In this document: one piece after another, positions 32,001 to 52,516 of the stretch
Position numbering within the stretch: the first letter of the stretch is position 1
Layout: each line of letters begins with the position of its first letter
Source of the DNA: Tubulanus polymorphus
Taxonomy: Eukaryota; Nemertea; Palaeonemertea; Tubulaniformes; Tubulanidae
Direction of reading: 5' to 3'
NCBI RefSeq assembly: GCF_964204645.1
Contig: NC_134026.1
Span: 29,406,650-29,470,649, forward strand
Length of the DNA stretch: 64,000 nucleotides
Notes under the pieces: generated by a model
Told to the model about the DNA's origin: nothing
Database searches by the model: none
What the model saw: the letters and a program-made list of their open reading frames with translations, nothing else
Made by a program: the position numbers and the translations under genes

Positions 32001-33561
32001 TGGACTTTCGGGAATAGGATGGCTCCTCCATTCAATGGTTATGTTTATATACTGAGATTAAAATACTAAGATTAGCAAACATCATAACTTTTTCATATTT
32101 CAGTTCATAGACTTATTGACTATAATCGATCAAAGGGATTACATTTATTTTCATTAGATTTTATCATATACTGGTAAATTGTCAATTACTTGCCTGCTCA
32201 TTTAAAACATAACTGAATAAATTGAATTATGAAAATATTAGATTTTTTTCGAGAATACGATCTAAACCTAATTCAATCATTCAGATGAAAATGGGCTGTT
32301 CTGAACTGCCACGAAACTCTATTATATAAATTACGATGAAAATCTTTATCAATAATCCAATTAAATTTGCGTCAATTTGGTCGACAAAGACTCGAACATG
32401 ACATACAAAACACATGACGCTTCGATATTTTTATGAATACAAATTGAGTGATATGACTTAACGACTTAACCCTCTTAAACCAACAGCCTGATGCGCAATA
32501 TGAAGAGGAAAATATTTGCACGATCGTTTTTAAGTAAAACTTCAAACATGAAAACCTCTTATAATTTGCAATAAGATGATTATTGATGACTTGTCACCAT
32601 AGTATAATGGAGAAGCAAGGGTTAACAACTACTCTTGGACAGCTCTTTGGTTTGCGCAGGTGTAGTCACGTAGGACGCCACATTTTTTCAACTTCAATTC
32701 GTTCATACGAAATTCCCATAAATTGATTTCCAATAGAAGTCATGTATCAATCCAAGAGCTGGGAAAATCATTGTTAAATCATACATAGACCATGGTCTAG
32801 CAGTGTTATACCTACCGGAGGAGGCTTTCGCACATTTTCATATTTCGTATATTTTGGATCTAGTGCCTGAAAGAAAAATCATTCACTCGATATTTTAGTA
32901 CGTATGTAAACAGGCACAGAGGCACATTCCCAGTCAGTTCTCCAGGCGTTATCAAATCGGTCAACAATTTAGGTGTAGAAAAGTGTACCAAGAAAAGTAC
33001 TATGAGAAGTCATCGAGATATCGCTGGGCGTTGCCGCCTAGAAGGTGTACGCCAGACAAAGACTGAGAGCGAAAAACCCAGAAAACCGCGGGAATTTAGT
33101 CCCTTCAAGTGAAACTGCTTTTTTTAGTGAATCGAGTAGAACATTTTTCGTATATGAATTGGCTTTGTTTATTAATTATTCTTACCCCGTTTGGCTTGAA
33201 GGTGTGTTTTCTATCGCATTTATAGTCCTTTTTATCACCATTCCAGTCGATACCGTTAGGGTCCTATCAACAATGACAATTAACATCAATGTGACGACGT
33301 GTGTATTTATAGTGATACGATTAGACAACTTTCAAAAACAAATAAAAATACCTCTAAGTTGTCACATGTGCCTACTGTTCCCATCAACATTCTCCCATGT
33401 GAATCACTCATTCCACCATCATTATTGGCTCTTTTATTGACATCTTGTTGTAATTCGTTGATAGCATCAGCTAATTTATCTGACACAGTTATAGATGGAA
33501 TACATAGGACCGTGACTAGACACAGTAACATCCCAGACGATGTAATCGTCACAAATCTCAT
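29053..33561 (-). CDS. Secreted DUF3105-domain protein, TP53I13-like
   Basis: Nine exons join in frame to 375 residues: 33561-33352, 32866-32816, 31556-31483, 31375-31297, 31165-31037, 30965-30888, 30811-30653, 30135-30086, 29350-29053. The N-terminus is a signal peptide (MRFVTITSSGMLLCLVTVLC). The core carries the DUF3105 signature: ICMQHFRNYPFGPINY, GPHRPNWPVYGEY, RWLHSLEHGAIVFLYHPC and PFALLSWGN. It resembles animal tumour protein p53-inducible protein 13 (TP53I13) from memory; DUF3105 is otherwise mostly bacterial. Molecular function is unknown. The Gly-Pro-His, His-x3-His and His-Pro-Cys residues are the best candidates for a metal or catalytic site (inference). The tail is Asn/Gln-rich and basic, and I see no transmembrane helix, so this version may be fully secreted. 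The 50-nt exon at 30086 is required: without it the last exon is out of frame. Confidence 0.8.
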
Positions 33562-38224
<4,663 letters not shown>

Positions 38225-41200
38225 ATGGCAGCCAGCACTAAGCAGCCTTTCAACTATTACACAACTGGGAAATATGGCACCCTCCCTCAGAAAGACACTG
38301 AGGTGTCGCAAGATATGCACCTTAAGATGTCAAAGAAAATTGCCCAGCTCACAAAGGTAACCGGATTGTTGAAGCTGGAGTTTTTGTTTTGTTATGATTG
38401 ATGATAGCCTAAAATACCTAGGAATGTTTGATTCTTGTATTTATCTTTACGTCTGTGTCATTTTCAGGTTATTTATGCTTTAAACACAAAAAACGACGAA
38501 CACGAAGCAATAATTCAAAACATCAAAGAACAAAACGAGGAACAAATACAAAAAATATTAGCGGAAACGAAAACTAAACTGGAACAATATCGAAGCAAAA
38601 TCGGAAACGATGTCGAACAAAAACGTAAAATACAATCGCTACGGGATGCGGTCGAGGAATACGAGAGACAGAAGAATCTCGCGCTCGGCGACTTCGAACG
38701 TTTCAAAAAGAACGTCGAAACTCGCGAACACGATATCAAAACCGAACACACGCAGAAAATCATTTCACTATCGAAAGAAATCGCGACGATCAAACGAGAT
38801 TACGAGGAACAACTGACGCGATTCGAGAGTTTACGAATACAGTTCAACGCAGATAAACAATCGATTATCGAAGATATGAAAAACGCTCATAAATTAAAAA
38901 TCGACGAACTGCTTAAAACTCAACAGGGACAGCAGACGGATTTAGAATCTGAGCGTCTTAAAATAGAACGAGAATATAACGAACGGTTACAAAAATTACA
39001 GGACGATTTCGATAAATTAACGGCGGAAAAATCTCGGCTTATCGAGGATTACGACGGGAAATTAAACAAAGCGCAAGCATTTTACGAGAAAGAGTTACAA
39101 GCGTTGAGAGATTCGCAAAGTAAAGCCGGTGACGAGCAGATTAGAGTGTTACGCGGGGAAAACGATAAACTGCGAAAAGATTACGCGTTTTTAGAAAACG
39201 AAAATAAAAAACGCATCGACGATTTGTTACAGCAGATTGTTACGGCTGAAGATGAGGTCGAAAAGTATAAACGGGAATTAGAGAAAGTGAAGAAGGAATT
39301 CGAAGAAAAAGATTCGAATTCGAGAAATATCAGCAGACAGGTTGGTATTAGACCAGGCTCACTAGTAGTCTTAGTTCAAAATACAGTGAACTCCCGATAA
39401 TCCACTCTCCATTTATCCATCACTCCCAGCTACTGCCAAGTAAAAGCTTAGTCCTGGGTCAATCAATGCTTTCAGCTTCCAATATTCTGCCAAATTCCAT
39501 ATCCACCATCTGCCACATAAAGATTCTTAACAAATCTTGTAATAATAGTTCATTTTCGTTAGATAATCCGCCAATGAAAATGTCTAACAAATGTAGTATT
39601 GAAATACAAATTAAAAGTAGTAATGAAGTAAAAATACATCTTAAATAATAGAACAAACTTCTCACTACCTCTTATGTGAAAGGCAGAGTTCAATAGAACG
39701 GTTAATACCTTTATAGAAAACAGCTTAATGATAAAAGTGAATATGTTTTGAGTAATTTCGGGTGTCTTGAATAAAATGGAAATTTCTTAAATTCTCTTAA
39801 ATCCTTCACCCTCAATTATGCACCGAAATCACAGAATTCCTGATAGTGATGGATAACTGGGAGTTGACTGTATTTGGTCGATGTTTAATAATCTTGATCG
39901 ATGTTTGGGATTTTTTTATAGTTATACGAAGTGAAGAATGAATTAGTGGAAACTTTAGGTCGTCTTCAGTTGACGGAAACCGATCTATCATCATCGCGAT
40001 TAAGAGTTGAAGAACAGGCAGAAGAACTGCTCAAACGATCCAGTAAGCAGAACTTTATTCTAAAGCTTTCATCGATCTGTAACTTCTCGTATTATGAAAT
40101 ATCTCAAATAATTGCAGCAAATATCGGTGAACTGGAAGCAACTCGTCTTCAACACGAGGCAACGATTAAAGATTTACGAATGGAAGTTGATAGACTGCGC
40201 GGTAAATTATCACATCTCGAAAAAGAGAAGGGATCAATAGAATCACAGAGTCAGTCTCATCAACATGAAACTAACAATAAAATCCGCACTTTAGAAAGGG
40301 TAAAGTATCATACTTTTGAATTGATTTGTATAATTTTCCACCGAAGTTTGATTAGAATTCTGATTTTAATTTCCTGACATCGTTTATTAGTTATTGGAAG
40401 ATCTACAAGTTGAGAAAAAAACAATGCAAGAGAAATTTGAGAGAGAAATTGTGAATCTGGAACAGAAATCTAAACAGAAAGAGAGTCAATTAATAGAATC
40501 GCATGCCACGGCCTTCTCTAAATTGCGAACACAAAATCAATCTGAGTATGACGAGTTAAAGAAAAATAAAGATGAGGAGATTGCAAAAATTAAAAGAGTG
40601 AGTATAGAAATAGTAGAAAAGTCCACGCATATCAGGATTACATCTCAGTAAAGACCACAAACGATGATTATTTTCATAAATCTTGTAGGAATTGGAAGCG
40701 ATGTTGAATAATAATTCTGAAAAATTCCGCGAAGATTACGAATCGCAGCAAGCAGAATTAATTAGAATTAAAAATGAGTTCAATAATCAACTACAAAAAG
40801 CCAATGATGAGGTGAGCTTTAAACCAGTACACAAATATCCAAGTAGAAACTGAACAATATCATACAATATGGTTATTCTTTTAAAAGATTTCAAGATTGG
40901 AGAAATTGATATCTGAAAGGGAACAAGGCCTCGGTTCAGCTTCTAGTGAGATCGAAACTCTAAAGAATACATCGGAAAAATTAAAGAAAGAACTAGAATC
41001 AACAAAAAATGATCTGAAATCAATCACCGACGAGTCTGTTATAACTAAGGTTTGTATATGTTATCTATTCTCTCGTCTGTAATTATTGTGTATAATCGAG
41101 TTTGGAATGTGCAACATTTGTAATTTTTAGGACGAGTTGCAGAAATTAAGACGTTTACACGAAGAAAAACTGCGAGAAGCAGCAGAAATGCTAGAAAAAC

Positions 41201-43461
41201 GTGTCAAAGATATCTCTACGGGAAAAGATGAAGATTGGGCAAACAGAATAAGGTAATTATTGCTTCAATCAGAAATTCGAAAATATGAATTTTTGAGGGT
41301 AATTTTCATAATTGTTTATTATCTATAGAGAGGAATGTGGTCGAATCAAACAGCAGGTGACAACAGAGAAAGAAACAGAGCGCCGTCTAGCTTTAGAACA
41401 GTTAACTAAACAGAAAGATGAAGAGATGAATGCGGCTAGAGACGGCTGGCAAAGTAAAATCAATGAACTATTAGAACAGGTACAAATCATCTCAAATATC
41501 AGCAGAATTCATTGTTCATTTGTCGATTTATCTCGAAAATTGAGATTGACTATCAATCAATTTTCAGATATCTCGATTAAAATCGAATATAAGAACGAAA
41601 GAAGATCAATCGTCTTCAATGATGGATAAACTCAGAAAAGAAGCCGAGGATGAAAATCGTCGGTTACGCAACGAGATGCTGGAAGCTGCAGATGAATACG
41701 CTAAGAATATAACTCGGATGAAACAAATGCATGAAGAGGAAATAAAGAAAGTTACAGACCAAAAGATGCAAGATTTGATTGTAAGTTTTACCATGTGTTC
41801 GTATCATGATCTCCTGTGAATACGGTGTATTTGATCATTTGAAGTTTCCTTCTTTTTTAGGATTTGGAAGAAAATCTGAAGAGAAAACATATTGAAGACA
41901 TGCAGTGCCAGATGACTGCTCACAAATCTACAGTCGATAGTTTGAAAAAACAAGCTGAACAACAATTAAAACTAGAGCTTGAAGATTTAACCGAAAAAAC
42001 CAAAAAAGATATTGGTAAATATACTTTAAATACAAGGACCTCGCTTAAGAAAAATATGGTAGTGATTCGATGAAATGGTTTTTGATTTTCTAGAGCGATT
42101 ACAAATTGAACTGAGACATAAACATTCTATTGAAATTGAGCAATACAGCAGAGCGCATCAAAATCAAATGTCAGCAGCGAGATTAGAATTAGACAGAGCT
42201 TTAGAGATTGCTAAACAAAAGGTAAACTTAATGAACGAAACATATGACCTTTAGAAAAAGAACTCAAGCCGCGTTCACGCTATCGCTAGTTAGTCCATTC
42301 TGATTAAGCCAACACCTGGAAGGGACCAATTTAAAAAAGACCATATCAATGCTGTGATTGACAGGCAATTAAAGCCAAGTTTCTGTTCACTTTCAATGAA
42401 TATCGCGTTTATTTGGTGGTTATTTCAGGAAACGCAATACAGTTTACAAGTAGATGAACTTCAGGATGATATCAGACACCGAGAAAAACACATTTCGACA
42501 TTAGAAACAGAACTGAACAAACTACAATTAGACATTGATGAATTAGCAAAAGAGCTCGACCATAAAGGCAAAGAAATATTGAAAGTTAGAAGTGATGCAA
42601 ATCAGCAAATCAGGTAAGATTTCATTGAGGAAAGATCATAGGCCACTGATTTATTACAACGTGGCTTTATATCAAATGATGTGTTATTCAGAACACGCGA
42701 GGAACAGATGAAAAATCAGCATACACAGGAGGTAGAGAAACTGATAGATGAACATACATCGCAGAGTGAGGCCATGCTGGTCGAGTTTAACTCTGCACAA
42801 GAACTTCTGAAAGTAAAGATTGAAGAATATAAATTCCTGTAAGTCTGTCTGCAATTCGTGCTTCAATTTCACTGAATATCGGTAACAATTTCTCCTATTG
42901 ATTTGTCTTCTATTTCACTGGTTAAGGTTGGAAGAAGCTGAAGAAAGATTCAGAAATCGTGAATCGCGCCCGGAAGATTTAGAACTCATCGAACAATTGA
43001 GAGCTGCTTTACAAGATAAAGAAATGGCCATGAAGAAACTACTAGTAAGTGTTTAAGACCCCGGTTACTCTTAGGCACCTGCTGAACATGATCAATGTAC
43101 AGGTAGTATAGATGAAATGATCTGTTTTTCAGGATGATAAGAAATATTATCAGATGGAGTTAGTCAATAGAGAAACCAACTTCAACAAAGTGTTCAGTAC
43201 AGCACCTAATGTTGGAGTCATGAATCCACTTGTAAAGGTTTGTATGAGATAAATCACTAAATCAGTAGTAAAAGCCACTCTGCTTTAGATACAAAAACAT
43301 TAGTTCTACATATTTTCTTTTAGCCAAAGAAGTATAAGAAGAACCAGAGTGCCACCAGTCTTACTAACGGAAAGCTGGATCCATTACCGGGATCGCCATT
43401 CCACGAAGAAAAACTGAATCCTGCTAGACCTCTTCCCCCTCATAAAAAATTCCTAAAATAA
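38225..43461 (+). CDS. FAM184A: FAM184A homologue, long coiled-coil protein
   Basis: Seventeen exons give 1,086 residues in frame: 38225-38356, 38468-39340, 39922-40042, 40118-40299, 40391-40597, 40689-40811, 40888-41049, 41131-41252, 41329-41479, 41568-41780, 41861-42014, 42094-42221, 42429-42613, 42692-42838, 42927-43044, 43133-43237, 43324-43461. The family hallmark near the N-terminus, MHLKMSKKIAQLTKVIYALN followed by TKNDEHEA, is perfectly kept, as are IEDYDGKLNKAQAFYE, the SEREQGLGSA block, a KGKEILKVRSDANQQIR block and the C-terminal VNRETNFNKVF...NPLVK tail. Apart from about 35 N-terminal residues and a Pro-rich end, the whole protein is predicted coiled coil. Function is not well defined; human FAM184A is about 1,140 residues, so this copy is full length. 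One unusually large exon (873 bp) holds the N-terminal coil. Vertebrates have two paralogues (A and B); assignment to A rests on overall similarity. Confidence 0.9.
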
Positions 43462-43918
43462 AAGCAATTCAGTGTTCAAGAATCAAAGGAAATATCTTAA
43501 TACAGTACGAGCCGTCTGGAGGATACAGATAGAAATGTGGCCTTTTCACTTGTAAATTGTAGGGATAACTAATGTATGTTGATTGAACAAGTATTAATTG
43601 ATGTATTGAAATATCTAATACTTGAACACATATAAAATTGCGAGATGCTGTGAGATTTTCTTAAAATAAATATGTAAATAAACACATACGTATTTTAATC
43701 CACTCTCGGTATGTAAACTGATTAGAATTTAGAGAATCCTATAATTGTTTTATCAGTTTCCTGTAGAATACTCGTGTTAACTTTACTGTCAGTTTTTCCT
43801 CCCTATTAGATTGTCTATGGTGCTATAACCAAACCCTACTATGTACTTAGAAATCTCTCCGTCCATGTCAGAATGAACTGTATCGTACAATAACCATATA
43901 TTTTTACAAATGTTAGTG

Positions 43919-43933
43919 AATAAAGTAAATAAA
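43919..43933 (+). terminator. Poly(A) signals of FAM184A
   Basis: Two AATAAA hexamers (43919 and 43928) about 460 bases after the stop. Confidence 0.6.
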
Positions 43934-44035
43934 ACCTGTTTATATTCTACATCGTCTCATCTCGTTATCTTTGATGGTTGGTAGGATCAGAAACTATTAC
44001 GAATGAAAAGGATTTTTGAAGGAGAAAATTTGTTA

Positions 44036-44045
44036 TTATTTTATT
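44036..44045 (-). terminator. Poly(A) signal of CDC23
   Basis: Overlapping AATAAA hexamers on the minus strand about 105 bases downstream of the CDC23 stop. Only about 100 bases separate them from the FAM184A signals on the other strand. Confidence 0.5.
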
Positions 44046-44149
44046 TATTACATTACGTAGTAATATATGCCATCATATATAGAAAACAATTATCGATTAT
44101 TAGCAATCATAAATACAGTAGTTCCTTTAGAAATAATTTCAACGATTCA

Positions 44150-47100
44150 TCAGTCGAACTGTAAATTAACGGGAGATATTCTATTGATAGGTGTTGTAGT
44201 TCTCTCAAAGCTCGACTGTTCACGTTCCGGAGGAAATGATCTCATATTCGCGATCTGACGTAATAACGCTTTACCTTCTTCCTTTGTCTAAAAAAAAACA
44301 ACACGAAATCAAAGATCGAAGCAGAGACCAGAGTCTGAACTATTAGATTGATTAGTAGAAGCAAAAACTCAGAATAATACAAGAACAACAGGTATATGGT
44401 TCTCGCGTTTTAGAGTATTTAACCCAGCATTAATTGAATAGGTAGACTAGAAGTATTCTCTGTTTCAATGCAGGTTGTTTTGTTTAATTCGATATAGATT
44501 AATAATTACCTGATAGAATTCAGTGCATTTAGTAGCAGCGACGTAAGCCTCATTTAATCTGTGATGTTTCAGGTGATAATTGGCGAGATATTGATAAGCC
44601 TGAGATAATTCCTCGATATTTGACTGCTACAATATCAAACATATCACACCTTGAAGACTACGTGTACTGTACATTTCTGAATTAACGAAGGACAAGTTTA
44701 CACCGAATACAAACCTGTGGTTGCTGGGATTCATTTATATATTCAGTATAAGCCACGGCTGCTTGTTCTTCTTCATTCAGTTTTGCGTATAATCTGCAGA
44801 AATAATTAGCGCGTCGCAGCATGTCCATGAAATAAAGGAATCGTCCATTGTTCATTATCATACTCACTTCGCTAACTTAATCAACGCCAATCCTTCCACG
44901 TCTCCGATATTGTGGGCTTTCCAGAAACACTTTTTAGCCTCTTGTAAACGATCTAATTTCTCGTAAGTTTCTCCTAAAGCGACAATCATTCTGGAATCGT
45001 TCGGCCTATAAAACAACAATTCCAGCACCGATATCAGTTATACGGAAGCGATAAGGGGCCTCGAGATGTCGCGTTCCAACTCGACAAGTCACCATATTTA
45101 TGTCGACATATCGCAATATATCGCGTCACGTCGACACGAATATGTCGATATATCGTGACGTAATCACGACAAATTTCGCTTTTTCGCCAATTTTCCACGG
45201 GACAAGCCGTCATTTGAAGACACGTCTAAATGTAAGACGAGGACGCCAGTAATATGACGACTGGGTTTCAAGTCGTCATGAATATGTCGACTTGTCGCGA
45301 AGAGAGTGGTCGAGAAAACGAAATATGTCGTCAAAACGTCACGATATGTCGACATATTCATGTCGACTTGACGCGATATATCGCGATATATCGACATAAA
45401 TATGACGACTTGTCGAGCTGGAACGCGACATCTCGAGGCCCCTTATCGCTTCTGTACAGTTATGCAAATAAAGACCAAAACGTAGGTATTTTAGATGAAA
45501 CTGTTCTTACCTTAATTGCTGAGCTTGTCTATAGTAATACATACAATAGAACGGCATTTTTAGAATTTCATAAGTTTGACCCAATCCATACCACGCCCTG
45601 TAGTCTCTCTTATTCACTTCTACAAAATAATCATTCAATTTCTCAACTAACTTTTAGAAAAATATGAATTTGTTAATATCGAGTCTTACCGATGGCTTGT
45701 CTATAAGCTTGTATAGCAGCTGAGGAATTCTTCATTTCCATGTATTCATGTCCCATCAATGTCCACGCTGACAAATAATGCGGGTTTAACTTCAAAGCTC
45801 TTTGGAAATACAAGACGGCTTTTTCATGCTGCGATCGCAAACTGTAATAATTGCCTTTAAAGAGATTTTAAAACCAGTAATAAATGACCTAGTACAGTAA
45901 GTAGATTACAGTAGAAATTGCCTTGAATTATTTGATGCTTCAGACAAAGTTTGAAATTGTCCTGCTCCAATTCATGTGATGATGACCAATCATCGCTCTG
46001 ACGGCCGCGGAATTCCCTCCTTGTCTCAGATTTTTGTACTCTATAGTCTGAAATCTAGTACGTAATTAGGTCTGGTTTACTGTATAAAAACTCACCTATA
46101 ACACAACAAGTTTCAACTCTATATTTGTCCACATCACAACAATGATGAGCTAATGTCGCTAATTCAGCCCTCATTTCCTTGAATCAAACAGAAATTAACA
46201 TTAAAATTTCATCTCCGGAGTTTATGAAATGTGATCGGTAATACATTTTACCTTGACGTAAAGTAAATTTGAGAAGATATCCATGTGTTCTAATCTGTAG
46301 GGATCAAGTTCTTGTATTTCAGTAAATGCTTCAACTGCCTGATCGACATCTATAAAGATAATTCACAGATTTCAATCAAACATCACTGATGATACAAAAA
46401 TCATGGGCCAATTGTACAGTCATGGGTTACATTTAAGACAAGTTTAAGACCATCTTACTTCTGTAGCCAATCTATAAGACAATTCTTAGGATTCAAGACC
46501 ACTAGTGGATGTCAAGACAGTAAAACTGAGTCCATGATCTGTTTATTCATTACCTCTGATATTATGGTAATGTACAGCTATCTGTGAACGTATATAGACA
46601 CTGTTTGAGAATCCGTGATCCAATAATTTCTGATAAAGCTGTAAAGCATCATCATTCAGTTGAAGTTCTAGATACATGTGACCGAGGAAAAATACTTTCA
46701 TCCAATGATCGGGAAGTTTCTGATTCATTAACTGAATAAAAATAATCCAAAATAATAATATTATTCTAAACTCGAAACATGAAAGCCTTTCAATAGATCA
46801 CGCATACAACTCACCATATCCTTATCTCTAATGAGTGTTGATAGCTCTAACCAAGCTCCCCAATGTAAGGGTTCACTATGAACTGCCTCTATCAACACAG
46901 AAAGTGCTTCTTTCTGTAAATCTAGTTTTTTCAATATCACTCCGTATCTACGAATAAATGATAACCTCAAATCATACACAATATTAACGAGAATCAGAAA
47001 ATTGATTTTGTTAGAAATTAGTTTCACGATCGGATATTGGTATAAGCCAATCCGATTATAGAAGCTTACTACTACTCACAAATATAATAAAAACCCATCC

Positions 47101-49036
47101 AATCCCTGATCTTTGTGATGTATTTGTAATTCAGTGCGCAACATACAAAGATGTTCATTATCGCCCTTATCAGCAGGTCCTAAATAAAATAAAACAAATC
47201 CATACATTAATTCATAAACAAAAGCAATCAATTGAGATTTTCTAATACAATACCTATTGTATCACTAGTTTCATCTAAACGTTTTTTCTCACCAGCCAAA
47301 TATCTAGAATACATTTGCAGGAAGAAAACCTTGTTATTTTTCGTGCAATTCTGCAGGAAAAATGCTGCTCTTTCATATTCCTTCAGATCAAAATAACTCT
47401 TAGCTAGAATATAATTATCATCGCATTCAACCAAATCCTACAGTGAGAGAAACAGAAAAACGTATTAGTTATTTCAGTACGTTAATTGCAGTATGTTAAT
47501 TAGGGATATAATTTAGTGGCTATGAGTGATTCAATCACCTGTGTTTGAAGTGACTTTAATTCTTCTGTGATGTCAACTTCATTTAGAGCGAATAATAATT
47601 CGGCCGACCTATAAAAAATAGAAAATGACTTTATGAAATAACTAGAAATATCATTTGGTGTAATAGGGGACAGATTTTAGTGTAATATAGCCGGTCCGAG
47701 CGAAAGTTTCGAATACGAATACGAATACGAATACGAATATTTATTACACTCCAACCATTTCCATGGTATATGGAGGAAAAGAAACAGTATTTACAATTAT
47801 TTACAAAAACAGTAGATAAAAGCACTTTGAAACATAACAAACGTTATTTACAACATACTATTTACACACACTACCGGAGGGATCTATATACATCCAGACC
47901 TAATTTGATAAATTTAGCAAGTTTAAAAGTTGGATTTTTTAAAACATCAAGATTCCGAAAGGTATTTGAATTTAGGTAGCTTTCACGGAATACGGTAAGT
48001 AATTTACAGTCAAAAATGAAATGTAGTTCGTCGCCTAAAACGTTACAGGTGGGGCATAATCTATCGGTTCTCGGTAGATGGAGATTTGACAATTTATTTA
48101 CAGGTAGGAGATAAGACCCAATCCTGAACTGGAATAAGCTGGTCACTAAGTCGTCATCAAGCCGATTTATATAGTTTTCAAATTTGATATCCTTCTTATA
48201 TTGTCTAAAATTAATGTATAACGGGTTATTATTTAGCCTAAATTCTGTCTCTTGCACATGCTGATCACGGAGTAAACGGTGTAATTGTTTTGGAGAAGTC
48301 CTAGAGTTTACCATAGATTGTTGTGTCCATATATACGAAAGGCCACAGTCATCAAAAGTCTTCTTAATAAATAACAGCCAGGGGCTCTTAAACCTATCAT
48401 TCAGATATAAATTATAAGATATCTTATAGAGAATTGAACTAAGTTTACTTTGTTTGCACTCTATCGTTTTGACCCAAAAATTAATCATTCTACGCTTTAC
48501 GCTTATATACATAGGACAACGTCCTAACTCCGCTAATACTTGAAGGTTATGGGAATATTTTGTAACTTTCATGATAATTTTACAAAATAAACAGTGGAGG
48601 TTTTCTAATAAGTCAAGGTTTTCATATCCCCAGATTTCGCAACCGTACAACGCGATAGGAGCGACGCACATGTCAAATAGTTTAAACATTACATCTACTG
48701 GAAGTTTCAAACGTCTGCCCTTTTGAATAATAGAATACATAGCTTTCATAGCTTTATCATAGAGAAATTTTTTTGCTTTAGCGAAACTACCGTTCCAATT
48801 GAATTTCAGTTTCAATACCAGCAAGTGCTGCCACCTCTAGTAGACCTGTAGTAAATCTACATTCCCTGGTAATTTCGGCTGTCTAATTTATATGATTGTA
48901 AAAATACAAACGAAATAGATATGGAAAATATGTACCATTTTGAACTATGGAGTAAACCTCGAGCAGAACATATCCTATTAGCGTCAAATAGTTCTTTTTT
49001 AATTGTTTTCAGATTCCAACTCGAAATAGCCGCCAT
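44150..49036 (-). CDS. CDC23: CDC23/APC8, TPR subunit of the anaphase-promoting complex
   Basis: Fourteen exons give 563 residues in frame: 49036-48936, 47608-47539, 47437-47254, 47179-47080, 46947-46815, 46731-46554, 46349-46252, 46177-46096, 45854-45690, 45619-45511, 45005-44868, 44793-44715, 44626-44510, 44287-44150. CDC23 is a scaffold of tetratricopeptide repeats in the APC/C, the ubiquitin ligase that drives anaphase and mitotic exit. Signature segments: [110 protein letters not shown] and ALGETYEKL. Length agrees with the human subunit. Intron 1 (47609-48935) has been invaded by a LINE in the same orientation, and the intron at 45006-45510 holds a 412-bp MITE. The gene is divergent from NDOR1, 561 bp start to start. 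Confidence 0.95.
45043..45454. mobile_element. Palindromic MITE with very long inverted repeats, TA-flanked
   Basis: The two ends (45043 onward, and the reverse complement ending at 45454) match almost base for base for about 118 bp, starting C(G/A)GAAGCGATAAGGGGCC. Weaker pairing continues inward, so nearly the whole element can fold back. It is flanked on both sides by TA (45041-45042 and 45455-45456), as expected for a Tc1/mariner-type target duplication. It lies in a CDC23 intron, has no coding capacity and is rich in 'atgtcgacat'-like units and CpG compared with its surroundings. Confidence 0.85.
47700..48835 (-). mobile_element. 5'-truncated non-LTR retrotransposon (LINE) in CDC23 intron 1
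   Basis: A 317-codon open frame (48824-47871) encodes the C-terminal part of a LINE polyprotein: the region after the reverse transcriptase palm with the typical ALYGCEIWG motif, a long helical segment, and a C-x2-C-x7-H-x4-C motif ([17 protein letters not shown]). The frame has no stop or frameshift, so the insertion is young. The element ends in a short 3' UTR and a tail of tandem TATTCG units on the minus strand (47714-47742), a 3' end style seen in CR1/L2-like clades. The 5' part, including endonuclease and most of the RT, is missing, so it cannot move by itself. It lies in the same orientation as CDC23. Confidence 0.85.
47714..47742 (-). repeat. Hexanucleotide tail of the LINE
   Basis: Four to five tandem 'gaatac' units on the plus strand at the 3' terminus of the LINE. 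Confidence 0.85.
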
Positions 49037-49597
49037 GTTTTTACTGTCGCATAATTTTTCAATAAAGGTAATTTTTGAATGTTCTGAATTTCACGAAATT
49101 TCATATAGAAACTTATGGAATACCTTAAAAACTAATGAATAATTGTTTTGTTATATTTAATTGGAAAATATTTGCTATATTTAGGATAAATAATAATTGA
49201 AGAAAGTGGAGGCACTGCAAATCGTCGCAACGTAGTCATACAGCAATCTGTAAAATTCACCAAAAAGTAAATATTTGGCATTAAATACGTGCTTTTTTGT
49301 TTTTAAAACTGTTTCAAATTGTGTGCATCAATTTATTGTTTATCACAATACCAGCAATTCTATATGCCAGTCTGTTATTGAAGCTGATAAATAGTCATTT
49401 TAGAAAAAAAATATGTTTCCTCACTTGCCAGGGCAACAATCTGGCTACACAATACAATAGAACTTTATTGAACTCTATAATTTTTACAATAAAAACATTC
49501 GAGTAAAAATCAATAAAGTACAGACAGGTGAAAGTTACATGAGATTCATAATTACACGATATCAATGTCTGTTACTTAAATGATAGATTGACTGCTG
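49037..49597. promoter_or_regulatory. Putative bidirectional promoter CDC23/NDOR1
   Basis: The 561 bp between the two divergent start codons must hold both 5' UTRs and core promoters unless non-coding exons lie elsewhere. The region is AT-rich with no obvious TATA box in a fixed position and no CpG cluster. No coding exon is seen. Confidence 0.5.
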
Positions 49598-52505
<2,908 letters not shown>

Positions 52506-52510
52506 TGAGA

Positions 52511-52516
52511 AATAAA
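52511..52516 (+). terminator. Poly(A) signal of NDOR1
   Basis: AATAAA beginning 6 bases after the stop codon, giving a minimal 3' UTR. Confidence 0.55.

Noticed and set aside
33045-33440. 131-codon plus-strand hydrophobic open frame
   Set aside because: Its 3' part is antisense to the DUF3105 first exon and its 5' part lies in that gene's intron 1; no family signature and no splice support.
45041-45456. CRISPR-like array, because of repeated 'atgtcgac' units
   Set aside because: Units are irregular and palindromic within long inverted repeats of a MITE; eukaryotic context.
45254-45667. 137-codon plus-strand open frame
   Set aside because: It lies mostly inside the palindromic MITE and partly antisense to a CDC23 exon; no family similarity.
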